NCBI GenBank assembly: GCA_034336665.1
Contig: CM067592.1
Location: forward strand, 42,376,045 to 42,440,044
From: Luscinia megarhynchos
Lineage: Eukaryota > Chordata > Aves > Passeriformes > Turdidae
Length of the DNA: 64,000 bases
Reading direction: 5' to 3'
Each line of letters begins with the position of its first letter. The first letter of the stretch is position 1. The notes below the pieces were generated by a model, which was not told where the DNA came from, did no database searches, and was given only the letters and a program-made list of their open reading frames with translations. Made by a program: the position numbers and the translations under genes. Shown one piece after another: positions 27,101-42,100 of the stretch.

Positions 27101-30100
27101 TATCTGCTGTCTTTTGAGCATTACAAGAGGAATTTTAGTGGTAGATGTTTCCCCACATGACAGTCTGGCATGTCACATGTAGAAGACTATCACAATATTA
27201 AATTTCAATAAGGCGTCTGATTTTCTCTACCTTCACATGAATTCAGACACCATTTCTTTCTAAAAGTAAACTTAAAATTATGATTTTACAATTTGCATTT
27301 TTTTCTCAGAACACTAGAATCACAAAATCATGCGTTTAGAAAGCGCTAAAATGTTTCTGTAAAAAAATAGGAAAATTATGCTGCATAAGCTTTAAGCCTT
27401 TCAACCTTCTAGAAAGATGTAATTAAATTAAGAAATAATTTTTCTGACAAAAGATATCTGTGAAAAGTTCCAGACATTTTATTTATCTCAAATCTTTCTG
27501 GTTTTATTTACATTAAATCTTAAATGAGATATTTAGAAATCTTTAGAATAGCAACTCGAAATAAGCAGGAAAGCATGCTTCAAAATAACTTATGAAAATC
27601 ATCAATTTTCTGTTAATCTGAAAAAGGCTACCATACTCAGAAATTAGTAACTTTTTAGGTCCTTGAAGCAAGTGATGGTGACAAAACCACTTTTTTTTGT
27701 CAGTTAATATGATTGTACTAAGCTAAACAGTTTACTTTCTCAAGTTGCCCAAGTTGTACAGAAGAACGCTGAGCTAGTCTGACAGACAAGACAGAACTCA
27801 ACAGACATTCATAGGTATTCAACCTGTCAATGTAGAATTCTTGCCACTGCTCCAGCATTATTACTGCAGCCTGATATGCACCTCTAAAATCTTGTGCATG
27901 GTCTCCACAAGTCACATTCTGCCTACAGTTTAAATTTTAAAGTCTTATTCTAATGCGGCAGATGTATCTCATCTCCCCTTACGCCTAGCGGTGGAAACTG
28001 AGCATACGACATCAAAAGCAAACATTGATATCAAATGCTCCCAAATCTGAGAATACTTGTCACACCTAAAACTCTAACAAACAAGAGTTTTCAGCAGCCT
28101 AGTACAATATCCTACATGAAATGGATACTGAGGAAAAAGTAATTTCTCAGTGCTTTAGCAGTATTCATACTGCATATCTGCCAACATACAGTCTAATGTT
28201 GCTGGTTGTCACAAACAATTGCTGTCCTCTAAGTAAGAAACGTGTCAAAGGACAAGTAGGAATGAGTCAGCATATTCCTTTTTCCACTTTATTTAAAACC
28301 ACTCTGAAAAAAAGAAAGGTTTTGCTGTTCCTGGTTTACAGAATGCAAAAATTTTACCATATACTTACTTCTTCTGTGTGAGGTCCAGACCACTGTTGAC
28401 TATTCCCTCCACCTTGACATTTTTCTGTCCACAAATATTTCCATAACTGTCATATCCCGAAAGCAGTCTTGCAGCTGCTCCTGTAGCTATTGAAAAGCCA
28501 CAGATAAAACCCTGGAGGAATTAAAAAAACCCCATAGTTTAGCAATGCTCTATCTGACAACTGAGAAAAAAGTCCGCTTTATTAATTTATTTCTAAGCAG
28601 AGGTTGTCTAAAAATTCTTTCAGATTAGAAAAGGAAAGACAAGGATTATCACAGAGAACTGTTGTGCAATAATAAAATTGAATGCAAGATAAAAGAGGAT
28701 TCAGAAATCTAACACTGGATATTACACAAGCACAGCTAAGACTCCTGTATGTGGTTTATTTGAAAGTCATATTGTCAGCAAGTGGCCATGAAGCAGAAGG
28801 GAAAAGTCAGCAAGTGGGCAAGGGCAGGCAGTGAAGGAGAGCTACAAGTAGAGATGGAGTTATCAAGGATTGCTATGCATCTTAGACAATTCCACACAAT
28901 CTAGACTTCCTTGCTGTCAGATTTTTTTCTCTTGTCTTGAAATTAAGCACTTTTAAAGATGAGCTAGAATGAAGAGGTCCACCGAACACAAGTTTCTTTT
29001 AAGGAAATCCTCTTACAGCAAGTGACCAGGTCATGGCCACTACGGTTTCAGATGCCAGTTTTAAATGCAGGAAAGAAGCCATCACGCAAAGCAAGATGGT
29101 TCAGACCACGTAATATGGAAAATACCCTAAATAGGCAGCTCTTACTGTGAACTTTCAGATATTCCACTAGAAAAACCAAGATTAGGGCAATGACTGTGCA
29201 AACAAAAGCTTCATTAGCAAAGCAAACCACTGACAAGGAAAAACTAACCATCAGCTCAGTCCACTACCACCAAGGAACTGATTTCATATGTGAGACAGGC
29301 TAAGATTTGAGAAGCGGAAGTGGAGTAAACAGCTGAGAGAAGTGCATGGAGCAACAGATGGCAGTGGCAGGATCAGATTAAATGATGACAACAGGTAATG
29401 ACATTGGTATGGAACAGTGAAAATGTGGGTGGTTCACCCTGCAAGTGAAGTCTCCTAGAAATGTAACTATGGGACCCAGTCAGAAGATTGCTCTGTATAT
29501 TACATTGCTTAGACAGAAAAATTTGGGACACTCAAACACAGCAAACTAATTTATAATCGGGGAAACAGGTAAGTATAACTGAATAACCAGGGAACATCAA
29601 CAAAACCAGAAAAAAAACAAATGCAAAAGAGAGCTACCTGTTTCAGGAATGCTGTGCTTTTTGCAATTTTAAGATATTCACATTACAGCGACACTGTAAT
29701 TCATATGATTTTAAATAATCATATTATATTTTATAATTATAATAATTACAATTTTTATATTTGAAGCCAAACCATTGAAAAACACCCTGAGGAAAGTAGA
29801 ATAAATTTTTCAGTGGAATTATTCCAAACACCACTGATCGAGGGAGAGCAGAAAAGAAAGCTGAGAGCACCTAAGTCCCAAACCCTCCTACAGACACCAG
29901 CTTGCAACACAGCAGTACACGACAGCAATACAAATTCTCTGTTTAAGAACAGTAGCAAACATAGATCCATGAAACAAAACAAGATGGAAAGAAGCATACT
30001 TCTAGTTTTCATTAATCTGCAGCTTTTAGAGGTTTGGTCTTTTAATAAAAAGTGTAGAGTGTTCTGAGGCTCACTTGGAAAAGGTAATGGTTTCATCATA

Positions 30101-33100
30101 CAGAACTGTTAAAACTTTGAAAGAAAGATCATATAATTAGTAACATGGTTGTTAATAATAGCTGTTTCTACTAAGTAAAAATAAATAAATAAACAAATAA
30201 ACAAAAACCCAGTTAACTCTTTGATAGTCAGAATCTTTGTTTCTCACAAAAAAGTTTACTGAGATTCACAGAATATTTTACCAGCTATCATTTCTGGGAC
30301 ATGCAGAGTCCAATAAGGAACATGAGTCAAGCAATAATTTACCATGCTGAAAAATCACTTACCATTGAGACTGCAATTTCAGGGGAAGAGAAGCTGGAAC
30401 AAGAACTGGCACCAACAATAAATTACAAATCCTTACCAAAGGCCTTTGATATGTACATACTACCATTTCTGTTCTACAGCTGATAGTTCCCATGCACATA
30501 TATCCCGATCTTTCCCAGTAATTAGGTTAGTGACAGGTTTTAAAATTCCTTTCTTATGAATGCAAACTCTTCAACTATATAACATTTACAAAATCCTCTG
30601 AGTTTTACTTACCATTCCTATGCAAAAGAGGATGAATAACAGCAGCCATGGTACATCTGTGCAGCTGTGGTCTTCCAGAGGCTTCCATTCTCGCTTGGAA
30701 CTCTTATGTGAGAAGAGAGAGATGAGGTTAACAACACTTTAGTTGTCTGTTCATAATAGAAAGAGGTAGAAAATTATTCTACAGGTCATTTACCTACAGC
30801 ACAAGCCATCTCTAAATGCCAAAATAGTTGAAGAAGCTTGGTTGACAGGCTTAAAGAGTAATGCTCATGTAAGATTCCTCAAGAAGTGCTTCCACAGGAG
30901 CTAGATCACCAAATAGTTATTTACCCAGAAAAAAATGTTAATTTATCCAGAAATTTATAGATGTTTATCCACAAAACAGATTATTTTCACTTGTCTTTTT
31001 ATTAACAGAAAACAGAAATTAATGGCACGAAATTCACAATATCTCCTGTTGCAGTCTTCCACAGCTACCTTTCAGTAATCTGATTTCCAGGAAGGTTAAA
31101 GGATTAAACTTATCAAAAACCCCTAAGTTTTCAAACACTATTGGCAGGCTGAACAAGAACTATACATGTAGAAAGGATGCAATAAATTACTGTTTAAGGA
31201 ACAGTCTTCTACCTGCCATAAGGCAGCCAAGCTCAACACTTCAGTGAAGAAATCCTTCATCTGTATTGCTATGGTACCAGAAAGGAAAGTTGTATAATTA
31301 AAGGTTGGAATACTCAATGATGGAGGTAGTTCCAAGCAATTCAGATAGTTTGCCGCTCATGAGCTAAAAATCCTCAAGTATACATTGCTAAGATAATTAG
31401 AGTCTTATAAACAGCCATTTAGGCAAAAAGGTTTCAGAACAATAATAAGCACAAGGTGCAATACAAAACTAACCTCCAAATCAGAATTTGTTGAAACAAA
31501 AATAATGATTACAGCTACTTCTAAAAAATCAGTTACACAGACAAGTTTTTCCAGCAGACTCACAAATAGTTAATCTTCAGATATATTGACGGAGACCCAA
31601 AAACTGCAGACACTGTTTAAATCCTTGAGGAAGAAAAGGAGATTGATATAAGGAGACTACATACACAAACATTCTCTCCAGAGACAGAGCAAAGGGGATA
31701 ACCTACTCAAATTTTGAACTTATTTTCTTCTCTTAAAACTCTAACGAATCTTCAAGATTTTGCTGACAAGGTAGCAAATGTCATTGCTGAATTAAAACAG
31801 CTGGATGAAATGCCAACAGCTTTTATCTCCAGTATGCATTTTGCACATTTTTAATTAAAAAAAAAGCAATAGCATGTAACTTGCATGATATTAGCCAGAA
31901 GAGTTTTTTGGTATTCATGGTATTTTGGTATTTTTTAATTCACAAGCACAAAGCGATCTTTTCAAGTCCTACTATTAGAAGCTAAAAACTAGGTAAACAA
32001 ATGAAATCTTGCATGCATTGCACTTGAAAAAAATGCAGTTTTCTAAAATGCAGCTTTGCTTTAGGGAATTCCATGCTAATTTTTGCAATCTTTTATCAAG
32101 GAAGTCCCACTTACAAATGTGATAAATATAGTTTTACAGATGTGATAAATACTGTTTTAATTCAAACTGCAAATTCACTGTACGTTCTGAGCAGTCAAAC
32201 TTCCTTAGATTTTATTTAATAAATTTTACTCAGTAGTGAGAGATGCTAAAAGGTCACACTATGCACTCTACAATCCACATTCAACAAAACTGAATCTTCT
32301 GATCCTGGCAGTTCACACTTAAAAGCTAACACACTCTTCGAACTTAACATTCACAACAAGATTTTGACATTTATGCTGCTATAATTAGCATAATCATAAT
32401 TGCATAAAATATGTAAGGCTTCGTGCTTCCTAGTCCTAATTCACTTCAAGAGATTCAGAAATTTACTTCAGAAATTTACTTGTATTTACAAACAGGAAAG
32501 ATAGATTTCAGCTACAGCTGCTGTCTTATGAGCAAACTGCCCTTGGCAAAAGAGGGAGCAGCAAAAGGCACTGCAGAGTGCGCTTTGTTTGTTTTGTTGG
32601 CTTGGGTTTTTTTTAATCCTCTCTGTACCATCTGCAAATAAAATCTTTTAATAGGATTTTTAAAAGCCTCTAGAATAGCTCTGGCAAGGTTTTCAGTTGC
32701 CTGGCTAGTCACAGTTACCATAAGTAATCCATTTTACTTATTAAGTGGACTGCAATTTATATGTCAAAAAGAAACTTGAGATGCCATTACATAGAACATA
32801 GTCAGAAAGTGACATGATAAATCAATTTTCTGTCTATGGTTCTTAGTCTGGCAAAAAAACCAAAAACTTTTAAGAAAACGCATTAACAAAATAAAATTCA
32901 AAGAAACAAACAAACAAAAGCCAAACAACAACAACCACCCTCAGGAAGGCGCTCTGAACAAAAAATATCCTTGGAGGAAGCTCAACAAGTACTAGATACA
33001 TACTAACTTACAATTTAACCACCTAGCATGGTAACAAGGTATGAAATTATACATGCTTAAAATTGTCCTCACACCTCACCAAAACCCAAGCTAGCTACCA

Positions 33101-36100
33101 TTATCTGTCTACTATTTTCTTCCCAGTTGTTTTCTTGTATTCTGGATTCCCAATGAATCCTCTTCCACAGCTTCACAGTCCTTTATCTTTGTCTTTGATG
33201 TTGGTGTCTGTGTCTCTTTGGTGATTGCTCCCTGTCTACTCTACACCCTTAGACATTTACTCAGAACTCATTTTCATGCTTTGGCAGCATAAATTGTTAA
33301 TCCATGGTCAACATAAGGTCTAACAAATGTTGTTTGTTCTGCAATCTGTAAACTATGCTTTGTCTCCATTGTGACTGAAATACCATAACGTTTTAGCAGA
33401 CATGCTTTGCCTAAATCAGCACTTCTGCTCATTTCAGCTTTTCTTCCAGATAGGTTAGGAACCTGCACTATTTGCTTATGCAACAAAACTACAGAAAAAA
33501 GAAGTTATTTGATTCATGTCCAGTTTTCCCTTAAAATAAGAGCTTTCATAATTCATACTGTGCTCTCTAAGGATATTCTTGCCATTAACAAAACATGCAC
33601 TGTCATGAAAGCACAGAGAATCTGGAGCACTATTAGTCAGAACTGGAAGGCTGGCAAATCACTCTTTCTCTCCAAGGCAAACTTGCAGGTTGGGAACATT
33701 TCCTGGTCATAACAGCCTTTTTGTGCTGATTTTACGAGTTATTTACTTAAGAATCCAGATGAGTGCATCCAGAAATTTACATCTTTCCATTTTGCACAAG
33801 ACTTAGCAAACTCAAAACCAAATCAGAACCCTCAGTGTCACAGTTTTACAACTGTGCTTTAGTACTACAAATCTAGAAAACTGGATGTCTGCAATTAAGA
33901 CTTCTCTTGTAGAAGAGGAAGTGGGAAGAATGCCAGGACATTAACGACTGGCTTTTCCTGGTTGAATTCAGAGCTATGCATTCTCAAGACTAAAAGCACT
34001 TGCATGTAAATACAAAATAAAAATAGGTTATTTTCTTGGCATTCATTGAATCCAATCATTCCAGAGCAGAAACAGAAATTCCTCTTCCATATTTCTTTCT
34101 TGCTGCCATTTCCAAAATACACCTTTGCAGCACCAAAGAGTACGTCTCCTCTGCATATTGCAATATACTTCTTACAGGACTGCCAGAAACACTATAGCCA
34201 AAAACACTTTCACTGTTAACTGTAATAGCAGTACTGGATGCAGCTATACAAGCTACTCATGTGCCACAACCAGAGTGAAACCCATATAAGAGCATAAAAA
34301 GATGAAAAAACACAGCATTTCAACAGGAGACTACAGACAACGTATTTTGAACACAACATGTCTCACGCAATGTAAAATTTGGGAGTGATGAGACTGAAGC
34401 AAGAAGCCAATTAAAGAACATCTGCAGCACTACATACACAGATAATCAAGCTGTGGGTAAGTAGCAAAGATGTGAATAAGATTAGGATAAAGATGGAATC
34501 TGCCATCAACTGATGATGTTGCAACATCATGATGGTACAGGAAACAGAAAGAAAAAGTCTTGCAGTGGTCAGATGACACGTTTCAAGAAAAAGAGAATTC
34601 AGGTGCTAGTGAGGCACGCGGCCTGAATTAAGGACAACCTAGTGAATAACTGGCATGAGTTACAACCACTGGATGAAAATGAATAACATAGGAGAGCCTA
34701 GAGGTTATACTCTAGGCTCCACTTTGGCTATAGCAGCTGTAGAGTATAGGACTATTCCAATTTGCAGATGAACACAAAGGTTGTAAGAATAAAGTCACAA
34801 CTTTATTCAGATAGTTAAGTCCATTTGCTGTTAAAATAATTTGTTACCAAACCCTATCCCAAGAATCATATTAATCTAACTATATCTCCTTTAAATTCTG
34901 TGTTTTTTCATCACATTGATGTAACTTCCTGAATTCCTCAGAATACATACAACTGTAGTTCAATACAGAAGAGTAAATTGACACAACTGCTCTTTGTTTA
35001 TTTAAATTAGAATTCAGAAATTATTGTGTAGCTAACTATCTTCATAGAAGACAAACAGTCACGGTGTGCACACAGCATTAATAAATGGTCTTTAGAGGCA
35101 AAAAAGGATTCTCATCCTGGTTGGCATCTTCTGTGGAAACTGTCGGAGTCGTGCAACATCCACCTTTCCTAGAAGGCAGACTGACTCGGATAAAATACCA
35201 GAGATTCAACAGATCATATAAAGAGCATTTGGTTTAATCAGGTAGCACTGTGAGTACAGAGTACATAAATTTTGCACCTATGATGCAAGTTCAACCCTTC
35301 AGAATTGGAGGGTCCATTTGCAATACAATGCATACCACCAAATGACATGTGAGGGCATGGCTCCTTGGGAAATGGGCAAGCCAGGCTAAAAATGTGATGA
35401 CCAAGAAGTCACCTGTTCAGAAGCTGTCCTGCAAGCCAAGTTTAACCCCGTACAATCAAATGCTATAAGCATACCCACACAGAAAAAAGACAGTTCCTGA
35501 AACATTTATCAGTGTTTCCTAATGGCCATTTAAGGAGATGGTATTTTATTAATTTTACATCTTTGCAAGCTAGAGAACAGTATTAATCACATGTTGACCT
35601 TTACTGTGAAGCATTCCACCTACAAATAAGATGAGCCATAATTTACTGGTTTACCAATCTATTTATAATGCAAGAGAGTAATTCTCCAGGTTTAACAGAT
35701 ACGGCATTTTTCTGACCAGGACACAGTGGACTTTTCTACACTATGCAGCTGTTTAAAAGAAAATCAGCAGCAGCTGCATCTTATCCTAATGAAACTTCTT
35801 CCACCTCTGAACAGACCTCGATCCTAGAGCCTATAGCAAAAGAGACCACAAGTCCTGACCCCAAGCATTCACACTCAATTCCCCACAGAAGTATTTTTCT
35901 GAGAACAAAAGTAAAACTCAAGTAAACTGGCTCTCTCTATAAAACTTGCACGCGGGACAACCACTTTTTAAGTGTGCAGAACAAAGCCTTGAAGAATTAA
36001 ACTTATTTTCAGTTCATGGCATTACCAACCATGTTACATTTCAACATACGCCCTTAGCTTACTCCACCAAGAACTATAAGAACCCTGTACACAGATGACT

Positions 36101-39100
36101 TAGCCAAAATGTTCACCATTACCTATATTCCTCTCCATGACTGACATAAGGTGCTCAGACAAAACACTAGGCAGCAGCTTATAGCATTCTATCATGAGTT
36201 CAGACAATCTCTCAGGTACACAATAAAACTTATTATAAAGCATATTATTGGTACACCTCCATTACTACTAGGGCAGAAACACACACCAGTTCCCAGGAAG
36301 AATGAACCACATCGTATCAATTAAAATACCTCCATAATGGTTAGTGTAGACTCAGCCTGGATCTACCTCTGGGGAAGAGTAGTAGTCCTCCAACCTCAAA
36401 GAACTTGCTAATGGTTACATTCTCATGGGAGGCAGAAGCTTGAGTTGACAAAGACCAGAAAACCGAAGCAATGTCTCCCACTTACAGGAACAAAAGAGCT
36501 TGTCACTGTAACACTGCAGCATGTCCCAGCCATCTCTAGGGCAATTCCAAAATGGACTGCATAACAGGACACGCAACTGGAGTCCAACATCCATTTTTGG
36601 AATTTCTGCTTCAACCTCATTATAATAACAGTGTATTTTTCAATTTACTGCAAAGCAGACACTAGTCACATTTCAGAGCTGGAGCCATATACCAGTATTT
36701 TACATAAAGGCACCCACATCCTTATTTTCTGAATGACTTCGCATTTCACCACTTTTTCTCCAATACTCAGTCCACTAAAAAGATGCACCTGCCTATTATG
36801 TATGAAACTCAGAAATACTGCTAAAAAAGTTTTCTGATGGTGTAATACTGCTTTATTCAGCAAAAGGTAATGAATTTATACTTTGCTTCTCTTCAGATAT
36901 TAAGGTTACCGCCAATTCAGTATGTCCACATCTCATTTCACTAATGTTCTCCGACTGCACCAATAGTATTTATAAGTTTTTACCATAAGGTAAACAAAAT
37001 TGAGGTCACATAAGGCATCACTTAGAGTATTACTAATGGTGTAATATAAGGATGTTTACCCTGAAATCTCACACATGCGAACTTCACTCTTGAATGTAGC
37101 ATATGCTGTGTCGTAGATCATCTTCCATGCATCTTTACAGTCAACTCATATTAAACATTGCTTCAAAACTCCTTGATTACATACCTCCACCTCAATCAAC
37201 AACTTAAATATTTATCTCGAAACATAACACAGCTGATTAAATAAAGCTGACATGATCAGCACACCTGCTGCAGTTTTGAAGTTTAGAGATCAGGCCATCT
37301 GCAGACAAAAGCTCTGTTATTTAGTTATTGTTTCTTTTCTTTATTATATGTTATTAAGTATTTACTTAAAATGAACAATAAATATGGATACTTTACAAAT
37401 ATTTTTCAGGGGCTTAAAATACCCATTTCAATGCAATTTTGATGCTTTCATGGTTCTTAATCATTAATAAAGAATCAGTCATGAAAACAAAACCAAAGCA
37501 GTAACAATAATAAAAACCCAAAGCAACAAAACCAAAACAAGACACAAAAACCCCCCCAAAACTTACAGCCCTCCCAAAAACCACAAAACAAAAACAATAA
37601 CATTTCTTTACTTCTGAAGACATTTTGCACATACCAAGTTATTGTACTACATTTGAATTTTCTACTTGTTCATCAACCTGTTTCACGGGATTTCAAATTT
37701 AATTACTTCTACAGACTGCAAATCACAAATTACAAAATATTTTCTAACTCAGGACTAGTAAACATACAATTAAAAACACATTTTGCTTTCAAATGTTAGC
37801 TTTATCACAGGACATTGAGACACACCCAAAAAAGCCACCTGCAATCCCAGGGCAGAACTCCCAAGTTACTGGTCTCCACATGAGATGTGGAAGACATTCC
37901 ATAGAAAATGCTGCCCCTGTTCTCTGCACTGTCTTCATGTAAATGCAAGACCAAGGGCATCACAGCTCATTAGGAGCTTATGGCCTGCACAGCACTGCTG
38001 TGAGAAGGAACAGTGTTGACTCTTACAGGGGCATTCATAGAAGCTTGATATACATTCCCTCAAAATGCATCCTATATTCAAATGTGTTTGCCAAATAAAA
38101 ACCACAGCTGCTTAAATAAAAACACCTGACTTACAGGTTCAAAACTATGGCATAACAAGAAAAATACTCAATAAGACACACAATAGGAGGGCAGTGCTTG
38201 AGGACACTGAGAGTATATTAGATTAACAGAAACTAATACTAAGAAAGCTCTATCTGACTTATGTAACAAAAAGTGGGAGGAGAATGGAAAAGGAAATATG
38301 TCAAGCCCTTATCTTATTACATAACCATACTTCCTTATAATTAGGCAATAATTTTGCATTTTTCACAGCACACTATGGGAAGTCTGACAAAGTATTCACA
38401 GGACATGGTTATTGTGACCTTGAACAAAGCACTTAAATAGGTTTCCTGTTTTGTTTCTGTAGATCTGTATAAAACATTCAGAGGTCTCTTCCTCAGTCAA
38501 ATAATATATCTGGAGAGCAGAAAGACTGATTTCAATTTAAAACAAAACCAAACCAAAATAGGTCAGTGTTCATTGATGTAGACAGCTGCTTAACTACATT
38601 AACTAAGAGCAGGCACAATATGCATTATGAAGTACAAGTCACTGTATTCTGCTCATCATGTCCTCCACCATAGTCTAGCAACGCTACTGATAAAAATAGC
38701 AGCTGCTAGAAACTATCATGCAGTATGGAATCAGTTTTCCAATACACCAGAAGTCATCTTCTATTCTTATAATGCATTGCATACTGGGTGTTGAAATCAT
38801 ATTAAAGCAAAGAAAACTAAGCTTTTGGACTATGAACTTCAAAACAAAGTTGACACTTCCCTCTTCTTAAATATACATACAGATGCTCTTGAGGCTGTTG
38901 CCATACAATTGTACACTTCTTTTCCACATCAGAAAATTCCTTACCTAAAAGGTTTAAAAGAAAACAAAACAAAAAAACGAAAAAAAAACAAACAAAACCA
39001 AAAAAAATACCCAACCAATCAACCAAAAAAAGAAAAAACAAAAAGGAAAAAAAATAAAAGAAAAAAGGAAAAAAAAAAAAGAGTGGCCTAGCAAAAGCAC

Positions 39101-42100
39101 ACCAATGAATGCAATGGCATTCATTTACTGCATAAGTCTGGAAAATGTCAAAGTGGTTGAATAACCTAAAAAGAACCCTATTAGATATTCACCAACACAA
39201 ACTTTCTCTAAATCTGATAGCCAAGCTTTCAGTACAGCTTCATAAAACAAAGGTAAAACTTAGCAATCAGTTTAGTCAACAGGTAAAAGTAGCCTGACAA
39301 CACTGCATAACCACTTTTAGAAGGTAAACATAAAATTTACACAATTTTCCAAAAGTTGCTTCAAAGGAGGAAAGATACAAATACAAAATATCAAAGACAG
39401 TTTCTGTTGAATTGATTTGCAAGTTCTACTTTTCACAAAAGAAATCACTGAGCTAAGTTCATAGGAACAAAAATTATAGTCAACCCAATTACGGAAAAGA
39501 GATGCACAGTACTGCCAAAGCTTGCCTTAAAGTAAGCAGCATGAAGACAGTATGACAACTTCACTACTTAGAAAACTTTAAAAACACTCTCATTTCTTCT
39601 GAATGACAAATAAAAGCCATCAGTTGGGTGATACTTAACATACCCTCACAATCATTAACCTAAAACTCTGATAGCTGACAGCAGTCTAAATGCTAAATAG
39701 ATTAGAATAACATAAGCTTTGGATTTAGCACTCACTATTAAAAATGGGATAATCAGTCTTCTCCAAAACTGTTTTCACTTTATTTAAAAAAAATTTTGTA
39801 AGAATGCTATGTTCCATGCTTGCCCCCAGTACAAACTATCACTTACTGAAGTTCTTAAAATGTTGATGTTTGAATTACCTGACAAAAGGTAATTCAAGGA
39901 AGTAAAGGAAATAACTCACTATCTACAAATTTTAAGAAGTGATACATACAACTGGAAGGTAGTCTGAACCTCAGATCAGCTAGTCCTCAGTAGGAAAAAT
40001 TCAATGAATTTTGTAGAGTACTCACAAACATCTATGTAGCTGAAATATTTCTATGTTAAGATCAAAAGAAATTATTTGCACAGGTTGTGTAGTTGCTTGT
40101 GACAGCATTTATAAAAGGACATCTCATGTTCTACAGGAAACTAACAGAGCTTAGAGACCAGAAATACAGAAGCAATTCCATGAGATGCCTTATCATCAGC
40201 ATGTTCTTGGATCCTGCTTGTTCACTTCATCCTTCATACTACATCTGCTTACCAGAGGCTAGAACAGAAGCCTCATCTACTGTGAGTATATTGAAAGGGA
40301 AATCAAGCTTCTTATCTCCTGGAAGGAGAATTCACAACTCATTCTGTTTCCCTTCATCAACACCATAATTTGTCTGGTCTTCTTCCCTGACAGTACCCAT
40401 GCCCAAAATGAAACAGGCATGTTTTGATGCCCCTTAAGCTCACTTGACTGCAAGAACCTCTGACAACTGAAGATATACAGCTGATGTACAATAAGTAATC
40501 TGTATTGCCCATAGTAGTCAGAAGAGACATTCCATCAGAGCTACTCATTCTTTCAAAAAATCAGGAATTCAGATTTATTCAATGTGTTTTGATAACAGAT
40601 ACTCAAGGGAAAGTTAAGAGATGATCTGTCTTCATCTCCTCTCATAACGGGAAGTTCTTAGAGTCTTTCAAAAACCAAGGTCACCACTAAAACCACCAAG
40701 AATAACATGTGCTTTGTTTTTCCCAGTCCTGACTCCAGTTTCCTGCAATATTTCAAGCTTCTCTCACACATATCGTAGATTAAGTCACTAATGTACAAAG
40801 CTGTAAATTTATTTTAAACACACACAGCACTCCCCAAGTGCAACACAAATGCTAAGACTTCAATAAATTGCCTTGTTTCCTATAATATGCTGCCAAAGCA
40901 AACATCTTCTAACTACTATCAGCTACTTCCATTGTAGAATAGCAGGAAGGGAAAGCAGATTAGGTGTTACAATTATTCCATGAGAAAATATTTTAAGATC
41001 TGTCTCTCCCCACACCTAATTCTTTTTCACTACCTATGAATTTCTGTCCCCTCAGACGTAACAATGTAAACTTTACAGAACTGTGATATAAACTAGATCA
41101 GTGGAGCAATTTGAGTTATACTGTAAGATAAGATTCTTGCTTAAAAACAAACAAAAAACCTATATGGATTAGTTCAAACACACAGATTTACAGCACAGCC
41201 TAACAGTTGTGGCAACATAGGAGTGACAAACTCCAAGGGTTACTTCCTGAAAACCCAATTAATTTTAAAATTAATTGATGCTGTGGCATAGAGGAAAACA
41301 TCACTGGAGAAGGAGAATAATGAAAAGCAGGGAAGAGAATACCAGCACTCAACTCCATTTTTCTTCCTCAGTAAAACTAAAGATTTGAAAGAAATGAAAT
41401 TATTTTAGCAACTCAGAACTTCAGCACCATTTGCTCAAAAGATCCCTACATTTAGGTAAGAGAAGATAATTTCCAAAATAGCACAAACAGAAAAAACCCC
41501 CACAAACTCGAGCTATCGCTATCAAAAGTAAGAAGAAACTCAAGCTTTGTTGCACAGCAGATCCACGACAAAGGAGATGCATCCAGACAGAAGGGTGCTT
41601 CTTGTGACAACACCCCATCTCATGATAAAAACATGGCCAAGAGAGGACAGTGGCCTGAAACAACATGAAGGTACTGACAAGTAACAGCAATACCAGACAG
41701 GAGATAGAAATTCCGCCTCAGTATTTGTCCCTTCCTTTAAAGATTTTCTTCTCATATAGGACAACACACTTTGGCTAAACTACAATTCCGAGGACTGTTA
41801 GGAAGATGTGTTCATGATAACTAACAATAAGTACGCAAGACTGCTCTAAGACAACTGCTAAGATGCTGCTGACATTTCACAAGGTTTTCTCTACAAGCTC
41901 AATGTTCAAGATGATGATAGTAAAGAGACAGCAAGCACAAAAAAACGATAGGTTAGTGACCCTAAATAAGTACAGAACTGCACAAGCCCCTAAAGAAAAA
42001 AAAGATGGTGACATCCTCATAAAACCAAGGAGAAACAACAGGTAACATTGAAAAGGAACAAGAAGTAAAGACGAATCCTAGTTGTGATGATAAAGAAATA

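Larger units (their letters stand above)
20970..28368 (-). other. SLC44A1: SLC44A1 intron 3
   Basis: This is a 7.4-kb intron. It contains a GC-richer unassigned block at about 22470-23850 with an embedded CR1 tail, and two abutting CR1 copies in opposite orientation at 24565-25353. The stretches 20970-22460 and 25360-28360 are AT-rich with no feature I can support. Confidence 0.9.
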
